7,203 nucleotides of DNA from Acidilobaceae archaeon (GTDB taxonomy: Archaea > Thermoproteota > Thermoprotei_A > Sulfolobales > Acidilobaceae): assembly GCA_026985435.1 (NCBI GenBank), contig JALSQL010000148.1, positions 1 through 7,203 on the forward strand. Direction: 5' to 3'. Both the position numbers and the translations under genes were made by a program. A model generated the notes under the pieces. The model was not told the DNA's origin, made no database searches, and worked only from the letters and a program-made list of their open reading frames with translations. The stretch's first letter is position 1; every line of letters starts with the position of its first letter. Below are positions 1-4,090 of this stretch, one piece after another.

Positions 1-358
1 TAGACGCCTGGGGGCTCTCGTAGCGGTCGGCGTAGTAGTCGAGCACGCTGACCGGGGCGTACCTGCGGAGCTGCGCCGCCACGAGGCCGGCGCCTATGGG
101 TAGTATCGCCGTTATCCCGAGGAGGGCCCAGTACATGGGGTAGGTTAGGAGGAATATGAACGCCGGGAGGCCGAGCAGGCTGGCCGGGCTGAAGTACGAG
201 GCTATGTAGGCCGACCCGTTGACCAGGGCCCCCACCTGGCGGCCGGCGATGTGGTAGTCCGTGGGCGCCCGCAGCCTCTTCCTCGACCATACACCCACGG
301 CTATTATGAGGATGAAGTAGGCGATCACTATCGCTAGGACAGTACTGTTGGCCTCCAC
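1..358 (-). CDS. Sodium:solute symporter (SSS family), N-terminal part, runs off window
   Basis: This is the first 119 residues of a secondary transporter of the SSS family, which couples Na+ (or H+) entry to uptake of a small solute such as a carboxylate, sugar or amino acid; the substrate cannot be told here. After a short N-terminus, a first membrane helix (about residues 7-24) ends in a basic SRKR stretch. It is followed by the family signature DYHIAGRQVG and a segment NGSAYIASYFSPASLLGLP, which corresponds to the helix containing the conserved Ser-rich turn. A third helix follows (about 67-95). The start is GTG at 358, two nt past the stop of the upstream small membrane protein. A Shine-Dalgarno motif GGGGGTG (372-366) lies inside that gene, so the pair is probably translationally coupled. 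The C-terminal part lies before base 1. The family assignment is firm. An acetate/monocarboxylate-type (ActP/MctC-like) substrate is only a guess from the two-gene arrangement. Confidence 0.88.
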   Translation of the reverse strand, partial: MEANSTVLAIVIAYFILIIAVGVWSRKRLRAPTDYHIAGRQVGALVNGSAYIASYFSPASLLGLPAFIFLLTYPMYWALLGITAILPIGAGLVAAQLRRYAPVSVLDYYADRYESPQAS

Positions 359-360
359 GC

Positions 361-588
361 CTAGCCACCCCCTGCGGGCCTCCTGCTGAGGCTCTCGGCG
401 AGGTAGACCCCGATGATGAGGCCTAGGATGAGGCCGCCGATCACCATCGTGTACCAGAACCCGGCTGGCGTTGAGGCGACCATCTTGCCGGCTATGTCCT
501 TCTTGCTGAACTCCACAGCCCAGAGGATGAATGCGTACGCGTAGGTCACGATCCAGGACGCCACTAGGGAGGCTGGAGGCTTGGGCAT
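361..588 (-). CDS. Small two-helix membrane protein, probable symporter small subunit (DUF4212/DUF485-like)
   Basis: This is a 75-residue protein with two predicted membrane helices (about residues 8-25 and 44-65), joined by a short charged loop containing EFSKKDIAGK. The second helix is preceded by TPAGFWYTM, which recalls the GFPLGFWFA-type segment of the DUF4212 small subunits that sit beside SSS symporters. It lies directly upstream of the symporter with a 2-nt gap, as those small subunits do. I infer that it assembles with or stabilises the symporter; sequence similarity alone is weak. I chose ATG at 588 because GGGGGGAA (599-592) lies just before it and the likely TATA boxes place transcription start near 619-632. 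A longer form from TTG at 633 adds 15 residues (90 in total). That form would need a leaderless transcript and gains no recognisable domain. The C-terminus is a Gly/Arg tail. Confidence 0.72.
   Translation of the reverse strand: MPKPPASLVASWIVTYAYAFILWAVEFSKKDIAGKMVASTPAGFWYTMVIGGLILGLIIGVYLAESLSRRPAGGG
366..372 (-). promoter_or_regulatory. Shine-Dalgarno motif of the symporter gene
   Basis: GGGGGTG on the minus strand lies 7 nt before the GTG start at 358 and inside the end of the small-subunit gene. It can pair with the CACCUCC of the archaeal 16S 3' end using one G-U wobble. It supports the GTG start and coupled translation. Confidence 0.6.
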
Positions 589-622
589 GGCTTCCCCCCA
601 TGAGCCCACTAGTCTGGGTTTA

Positions 623-643
623 GTTCGAACCAATTACATGTAA
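623..643. repeat. Two perfect palindromes downstream of the TATA boxes
   Basis: GTTCGAAC (623-630) and TTACATGTAA (634-643) are perfect palindromes of 8 and 10 bp, separated by 3 nt. They cover the predicted transcription start of the symporter unit. A dimeric repressor bound here would block initiation. This is a possible operator only; short palindromes also occur by chance. Confidence 0.4.
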
Positions 644-661
644 ATAAGTGTGTAGATATAC
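640..661 (-). promoter_or_regulatory. Probable TATA region of the small-subunit/symporter unit
   Basis: Read on the minus strand, this AT-rich stretch holds two TATA-like boxes: CGTATATC (centre about 658) and ACTTATTTAC (centre about 645). The usual archaeal distance of about 26 nt puts transcription start near 632 or 619. Either gives a 30-45 nt leader to the ATG at 588. The sequence alone does not decide between the two boxes. The stretch is sharply AT-rich compared with the GC-rich genes on both sides. Confidence 0.5.
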
Positions 662-687
662 GGGTAACATACCCTATTGGATAGGGT
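662..687. repeat. Two overlapping inverted repeats upstream of the symporter-unit promoter
   Basis: GGGTA-aca-TACCC (662-674) overlaps ACCCTAT-tgg-ATAGGGT (671-687); both have perfect arms and 3-nt spacers, and they share the bases ACCC. The block lies immediately upstream of the TATA boxes of the symporter unit and 9 nt past the stop of the nucleotidyltransferase. It could be a regulator-binding site or, as RNA, two mutually exclusive hairpins at the 3' end of the nucleotidyltransferase transcript. No T-tract follows on the minus strand, so I favour a protein-binding site over a terminator. Confidence 0.5.
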
Positions 688-696
688 GTCCAGAAG

Positions 697-1143
697 TTAG
701 TGTGATAGTGAACCTGTTTCGACGAGGGAAACACTTAGGCAGGGCCCTCCCGGGAGCTTCTCCCCCAGCCTCCCGGGCCTCGCGGTCACGACGTGCCATA
801 GCACGGCGTTGGGGTAGTCTATCAGCTGGGTATGGGCGTCCACCCCTCCCCCGGGGAGCCTCTTCAGCCTGACAACCTCCGGGACCAGCTTGGCCAGCGC
901 CCCGTGTGCGTCCCCCCTCCTAGCGACAACCAGGACGTCCACGTCGCTGTCGACCCTCAGGGGCCTCCCGGGGTCAGCCAGGGATCCGTATATGATGACC
1001 TCCTCCACACCCAGCTCGCCCGCGACCGCCGAGAGCAGCCTGAGGAGCCTCGAGAGGCTCGAGGCGAGCCTGGGGCCTCCCCTCGAGAGGGCCAGCTCAA
1101 CGGCCTCCCGTGGGGTTAGGGGCCTGCACCCGGCCGGGCCCAC
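697..1143 (-). CDS. Minimal nucleotidyltransferase (MNT-type, pol-beta superfamily)
   Basis: This protein of about 148 residues has the nucleotidyltransferase core hG[GS]x(9-13)Dh[DE]h. With GTG 1143 as residue 1, YGSLA gives Gly53-Ser54 and DSDVDV gives the metal-binding Asp67 and Asp69. A third carboxylate, in GGGVDAHTQLI (Asp102), fits the usual third catalytic position. A helical stretch (about residues 10-45) precedes the core. The family transfers a nucleotide, usually AMP, to a protein or small molecule. MNT proteins often act as antitoxins that AMPylate a HEPN toxin, but no HEPN gene is next to this one. The GTG at 1143 is preceded by GGGGGTG (1153-1147); GTG 1149 is an alternative. 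The open frame continues to 1353, but that extension would run antisense through the stress-protein gene and lacks domain-like sequence. The TAA stop is at 699-697. The catalytic residues appear intact. Confidence 0.85.
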   Translation of the reverse strand: MGPAGCRPLTPREAVELALSRGGPRLASSLSRLLRLLSAVAGELGVEEVIIYGSLADPGRPLRVDSDVDVLVVARRGDAHGALAKLVPEVVRLKRLPGGGVDAHTQLIDYPNAVLWHVVTARPGRLGEKLPGGPCLSVSLVETGSLSH

Positions 1144-1146
1144 CGC

Positions 1147-1153
1147 CACCCCC
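1147..1153 (-). promoter_or_regulatory. Shine-Dalgarno motif of the nucleotidyltransferase
   Basis: GGGGGTG on the minus strand, 3 nt before GTG 1143, decides that start over GTG 1149, which lies inside the motif. The divergent stress-protein gene has the same motif at the same 3-nt spacing. Confidence 0.45.
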
Positions 1154-1177
1154 GCGCCGCGCGGGCTGGGGTAGTAC

Positions 1178-1187
1178 GGTAATATTG
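1178..1187. promoter_or_regulatory. Central TATA-like box, possibly bidirectional
   Basis: GGTAATATTG contains the self-complementary AATATT in an otherwise GC-rich stretch. Its centre (about 1183-1184) is about 37-41 nt from the chosen start codon on each side (GTG 1220 plus, GTG 1143 minus). A start of transcription 26 nt away on either strand would give leaders of roughly 10-15 nt. It is the only AT-rich hexamer between the two divergent genes, so it probably serves both. Confidence 0.45.
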
Positions 1188-1209
1188 TGGGGGCTGCAGC
1201 CCCGCCTCT

Positions 1210-1216
1210 GGGGGTG
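1210..1216 (+). promoter_or_regulatory. Shine-Dalgarno motif of the stress-protein gene
   Basis: GGGGGTG lies 3 nt before GTG 1220 and mirrors the motif of the divergent nucleotidyltransferase. It supports GTG 1220 over the far upstream GTG at 1187, which lies on the TATA-like box. Confidence 0.4.
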
Positions 1217-1219
1217 GGT

Positions 1220-1684
1220 GTGGAGGCCCGGGAGGGGCCCCCGCTCGCATGCGTCTCCGGGGGGCCGAGCGACGGGCTGGTTGTGTGGGAGGCCGCCAGG
1301 ATAGCCCGGGCCCTGGGCCATGGCATGGTAGTCCTACTCCACGTCGTGGACACTGGCCTCCTCCCTGGGGCGCCGGACAGCCTCGAGGGGAGGGCTGCCC
1401 TCCAAGCCCTCCGCCTCCGCGCGGTCGAGGCCCTAGAGGCCGCGGCGGCCCTCGCTGGTCGCCTCGGGGTGGAGGCCCTGCCGGTTGCGAGGGAGGGGAG
1501 CCCCTGCAGGGAGATAGCGGGCCTCGCAGAGTCGGCCAGGCCGCCCGTGGTCGTGGTGGGCTACAGCGACAGGGGGAGGGAGCTGGGCTCCACGGCCGCC
1601 TGCGTGCTGGCCAGGTATAGGGGCACCGTGCTCGTAGCCAAGCCGGGGGGCCATGTTAAACCCCGGCGGGGCGAGGGCGGCTAG
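1220..1684 (+). CDS. Universal stress protein (Usp)-like, probably non-ATP-binding
   Basis: This 154-residue protein has the single-domain Usp fold pattern: a first strand with a turn (LACVSGGPSD), a helix (VVWEAARIARALG), a second strand ending LLHVVD, a long acidic/Ala-rich helix, and a C-terminal VVVVGYSD-RGRELGST-...-TVLVAKPG. Usp proteins act in the cytoplasm, often as ATP- or AMP-dependent regulators. Here the Asp normally found after strand 1 (VDGS) is replaced by Ser (VSGG). The P-loop-like G-x2-G-x9-G(S/T) is shortened to G-x4-G-x3-GST. I infer that nucleotide binding is lost or altered. The start at GTG 1220 is favoured by GGGGGTG just upstream; GTG 1214 and GTG 1187 (165 aa) are alternatives. 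The flippase begins 10 nt after the TAG stop, so the two genes are probably one transcript. The C-terminus is a basic tail (KPRRGEGG). Confidence 0.8.
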   Translation: MEAREGPPLACVSGGPSDGLVVWEAARIARALGHGMVVLLHVVDTGLLPGAPDSLEGRAALQALRLRAVEALEAAAALAGRLGVEALPVAREGSPCREIAGLAESARPPVVVVGYSDRGRELGSTAACVLARYRGTVLVAKPGGHVKPRRGEGG

Positions 1685-1694
1685 GGCCTGACAG

Positions 1695-3239
1695 GTGGGC
1701 TCGGGGCGAGGCGGCTCCCGCGGCGGCTCGGTGGGGCTCAGGTACCCGGCTGTGGTCAACTATCTGGCCCTAACCCTGAGGCTCGCCTCCTCGGTGGCGT
1801 TCTCGGTCATCGTTGCCAGGAGGCTCCCGGTCTCGGAGTACGGCGTGTGGGGCGTTATACTCTCCGTCTCGCTGGCCCTCACCAACCCCGTGACCCTCAT
1901 ATCCACCTGGCCCCCTAGGATGGAGTCCTGGGGCCACCGGGGCGCCGGCTACACGGGGCTCCTGGTCTCGGCGGCCTACTCGGCCATCACGGCCGCCGTG
2001 TTCGTAGTGGCCATGAGGCTCGTCGTCGGCCCCGGGGCCCCGTGGCCCCTGGCGGCGGTGGCGCTCCCGGTGCTGCAGGTGGTCTACACCTACCTCCGCA
2101 GGCTCGCGGCCGCGGCGAGGCCCGAGGCGGTGGGCTACTCTATGGCGCTCTACGAGGCTGCCAGGCTCCCCCTGGTCTACCTGCTCGTGGCCCGCATGCG
2201 CCTGGGCATCCTCGGAGCCGTGGCGTCGCTCGCGGCGGCGCACCTGGCCGCCGCGGCCTACCTGGCGGTCGAGGCGGCCCGCGCGGGCTTCCTCGAGCCG
2301 AGGCTGGTGCCGGGGCTCGTGTCTAGGTGGGCCAGGCTATCCCACATACCCCTCCTCGACTCCCTCACCGGGCTCCTCTCCGGGTTCTATAGGGGGTTCT
2401 TCAAGCTGGTCTCCGGCTCGCTGGAGGCCGTTGCCAGGCTCAACGTGGGCCTCGCCGCTGAGACCCCCCTGCTCCAGGCCGCGTGGGTGGGCCCCTCGCT
2501 GGCGCTCTACGCTAGGATGCTCCGGAGGGTGAGCGCTGGCGACGTGGCCGAGTCCGTGAGGATATACCTGGCGCTGGCTGGCTTCGTGCTCGCCTCCATG
2601 GCGGCCCTGGCGAGGCCCGTGGTAGCGCTCTTCAACCCGGCTTACCTCGACTCCACCCTCCTGGTCCGCCTCGCGGCACTCCACGCGCTAATCTACGGGC
2701 TAGCCAACATCTACGGCGCCGCCGTCGGCGGGGCGGAGAGGTTCGACGCCGACCCCTCGAGGGTGCCCCCGCTCCGGGTGGCGCTGGCCACGCCCATGGG
2801 TAGGGCCAGCCTCGCCAGGCTGGGCTCCGCCGCCGCCCAGTACGCCCTCCTAGCCCTGCTCTACCAAGCCCTCAGGCCGGCGGGGCCCGCCGGGGCGGCG
2901 CTCGTGGCCATGGCCAGCATGCTCGCCTCCGCCGCGGGCCTGCTCGCCTACCTCTACAGGCTGGCGTCGAGGACCGTGGGGGCCCCGGTGCCGTGGAGGG
3001 AGGCCGCCGAGGTCTCGGTTGCATCCGCAGCGTCGGTTGCTGTGTACGCGGCCATGGGGGCGCCGTGGGTGGCGGAGCCCAGGTTCTGGCCCGCCCTGAG
3101 GCTCGTGGCCTCAGCCCTAGCCGTGGGTGGCCTCGCCTACGCCGCCGTGCTGCTGGCGGTGTCGCCGTGGGCCCGGGGGCTGGCGGCCGCCGCGGCTGGG
3201 AGGCTGGCGCGGCTACGTGTAGCGGCCCGCGTTGACTGA
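1695..3239 (+). CDS. Polysaccharide-exporter-type flippase (MOP superfamily, Wzx/RfbX-like)
   Basis: This 514-residue, very hydrophobic protein has about 12-14 predicted membrane helices spread over its full length, the size and architecture of lipid-linked oligosaccharide flippases of the MOP superfamily. The N-terminal region shows the family pattern: a first helix with ALTLRLASSVAFSVIVARRL followed by SEYGVWGVILSVS, which matches the conserved 'EyG' turn. Around residues 310-350, ARPVVALFNPAYLDST followed by an aliphatic helix and GGAERFD fits the C-half repeat of the family. Such proteins flip glycan-lipids across the membrane for S-layer glycosylation or surface polysaccharide; the substrate here is unknown, and no glycosyltransferase is nearby. 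GTG 1695 is the longest start, but its first 12 residues are a Gly/Ser/Arg tail. GTG 1731 (502 aa) is a good alternative; neither has a strong ribosome site. The last 27 nt overlap the convergent dehydrogenase. Confidence 0.83.
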   Translation: MGSGRGGSRGGSVGLRYPAVVNYLALTLRLASSVAFSVIVARRLPVSEYGVWGVILSVSLALTNPVTLISTWPPRMESWGHRGAGYTGLLVSAAYSAITAAVFVVAMRLVVGPGAPWPLAAVALPVLQVVYTYLRRLAAAARPEAVGYSMALYEAARLPLVYLLVARMRLGILGAVASLAAAHLAAAAYLAVEAARAGFLEPRLVPGLVSRWARLSHIPLLDSLTGLLSGFYRGFFKLVSGSLEAVARLNVGLAAETPLLQAAWVGPSLALYARMLRRVSAGDVAESVRIYLALAGFVLASMAALARPVVALFNPAYLDSTLLVRLAALHALIYGLANIYGAAVGGAERFDADPSRVPPLRVALATPMGRASLARLGSAAAQYALLALLYQALRPAGPAGAALVAMASMLASAAGLLAYLYRLASRTVGAPVPWREAAEVSVASAASVAVYAAMGAPWVAEPRFWPALRLVASALAVGGLAYAAVLLAVSPWARGLAAAAAGRLARLRVAARVD

Positions 3240-3992
3240 GAGGACGTGCCCGGTTATCCCCCGGGCCCTCCGGGGGTCGGCTAGGAAGAGTATGGCCTCC
3301 GCCACGTCCTCGGGCTTTAGTATGATGCCGAGGGGGTGTAGGCCCCTGACCCTCTCCCGCCCCTCGGGCGTGGAGAGCCACCTGGCCGTCATGTCGGTCT
3401 CAACGAACGTGGGGGCGACGGCGTTTACCCGTATGCCCTCACCCGCCAGCTCGACCGCCAGCCTCTTGGTGAACCCTATCAGGCCAGCCTTGCTGGCGGC
3501 GTACGCTATGCCGGCCACCACGTTGCCCGTCTGCCCTGCTATGCTGGAGACGTTCACGACCGCCGCCCAGGGGGCCCTCCTGAGGAGTGGGAGGAACGCC
3601 TTCACCGCCAGGAAGGCGCCCGTGAGGTTCACGTCTATCGTGCGCCTCCACTCGTCGAGGCTAGTCTCCTCGACCCCGCCCACCTGGAGCACGCCAGCGT
3701 TGTTGACGAGCACGTTGACGTGGGGGAACCTCCCGCCCACCAGCCTGGCGGCCGCCTCGACCTCCTCCCACCTAGACACATCGGCCCTCACGCAGAAGCT
3801 CTCCCCCGCCCCCAGGGAGCGGAGCTCCGCCACTGTCTCCTCGGCCGCCGACCTGTCCTGCCTGTAGAGTACTGCCACCCCGGCCGCCCCCTCCCTGGCG
3901 AAGGCCAGGGCGGCGGCCCTCCCTATGCCCCTGGAGCCCCCGGTTACCACCACATACGAGCCCCTGAGCCCCTCCAAGCCCGGCAGCCCCAC
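3213..3992 (-). CDS. Short-chain dehydrogenase/reductase (SDR), FabG-like
   Basis: This 259-residue classical SDR is a soluble, normally tetrameric NAD(P)(H)-dependent oxidoreductase with a Rossmann fold. Counting from GTG 3992, the cofactor motif TGGSRGIG lies at 17-24, the adenine-ring Asp at 71 (RADVS), and NNAG at 97-100. The catalytic tetrad is Asn122 (DVNLTGAF), Ser150 (NVSSIAG), Tyr164 and Lys168 (YAASK). YRQDR after the second strand (Arg44) suggests NADP(H) over NAD(H). The C-terminal ITGHVLSVNAG resembles 3-oxoacyl-ACP reductases, but archaea generally lack that fatty-acid synthase, so the substrate may be another ketone/alcohol pair. Ser-to-Tyr spacing is one residue longer than in E. 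coli FabG. TTG 3977 is an alternative start: it gives the family's usual short N-terminus and has GGTGGGG upstream. The gene is divergent from the large permease. Confidence 0.92.
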   Translation of the reverse strand: MGLPGLEGLRGSYVVVTGGSRGIGRAAALAFAREGAAGVAVLYRQDRSAAEETVAELRSLGAGESFCVRADVSRWEEVEAAARLVGGRFPHVNVLVNNAGVLQVGGVEETSLDEWRRTIDVNLTGAFLAVKAFLPLLRRAPWAAVVNVSSIAGQTGNVVAGIAYAASKAGLIGFTKRLAVELAGEGIRVNAVAPTFVETDMTARWLSTPEGRERVRGLHPLGIILKPEDVAEAILFLADPRRARGITGHVLSVNAGRYT

Positions 3993-4049
3993 CCTGCCCG
4001 GGGGGTGGTGGGGGCGTTTGACTCTAACCCTCCCCCCGCGGCCTAAGCT

Positions 4050-4057
4050 CTTATAGG
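4050..4057 (+). promoter_or_regulatory. TATA box of the large permease gene
   Basis: CTTATAGG fits the archaeal TATA box. It lies 33 nt before GTG 4091 and predicts transcription start near 4079. It follows TAAG-ct-CTTA (4044-4053), an inverted repeat. The reverse complement CCTATAAG could also serve the divergent dehydrogenase, with a start near 4027, 35 nt before GTG 3992. Confidence 0.6.
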
Positions 4058-4086
4058 GAACCCCTCCAGTGTGGCCGGGGGGTTCC
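4057..4086. repeat. Perfect 8-bp inverted repeat between TATA box and permease start
   Basis: GGAACCCC (4057-4064) and GGGGTTCC (4079-4086) are perfect inverted copies 14 nt apart. They run from the edge of the TATA box to just before the start codon, and the right arm overlaps the G-run (4077-4082) that could act as ribosome site. As DNA, the spacing fits a dimeric repressor binding over the transcription start. As RNA, it would hide the ribosome site, but only if transcription begins upstream of 4057. Confidence 0.5.
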
Positions 4087-4090
4087 GCTG

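Noticed and set aside
623..630. GTTCGAAC resembles the T-loop of a tRNA
   Set aside because: Neither strand gives complementary 5-bp flanks for a T-stem, and no acceptor, D or anticodon arm can be built around it.
671..687. Intrinsic terminator after the nucleotidyltransferase
   Set aside because: The hairpin is perfect, but no T-run follows on the minus strand, so a regulator site is at least as likely.
1041..1090. Repeated CTCGAG motifs inside the nucleotidyltransferase gene
   Set aside because: They are explained by Leu/Ser/Arg codons of the helical N-terminal region in GC-rich DNA. The spacing is irregular and there is no flanking structure.
1144..1353. Upstream extension of the nucleotidyltransferase frame (218 aa in total)
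   Set aside because: It would run antisense through the Usp-like gene and is Pro/Thr/Gly-rich without domain-like sequence. The ribosome motif supports GTG 1143.
2872..3381. 169-codon minus-strand frame across the flippase/dehydrogenase junction
   Set aside because: It is a Pro/Arg/Ala-rich low-complexity shadow overlapping two well-supported genes.
3232..3867. 211-codon open frame on the plus strand
   Set aside because: It is the antisense shadow of the dehydrogenase, whose full set of catalytic motifs reads on the minus strand. The shadow is Ser/Thr/Pro-rich with no recognisable domain.
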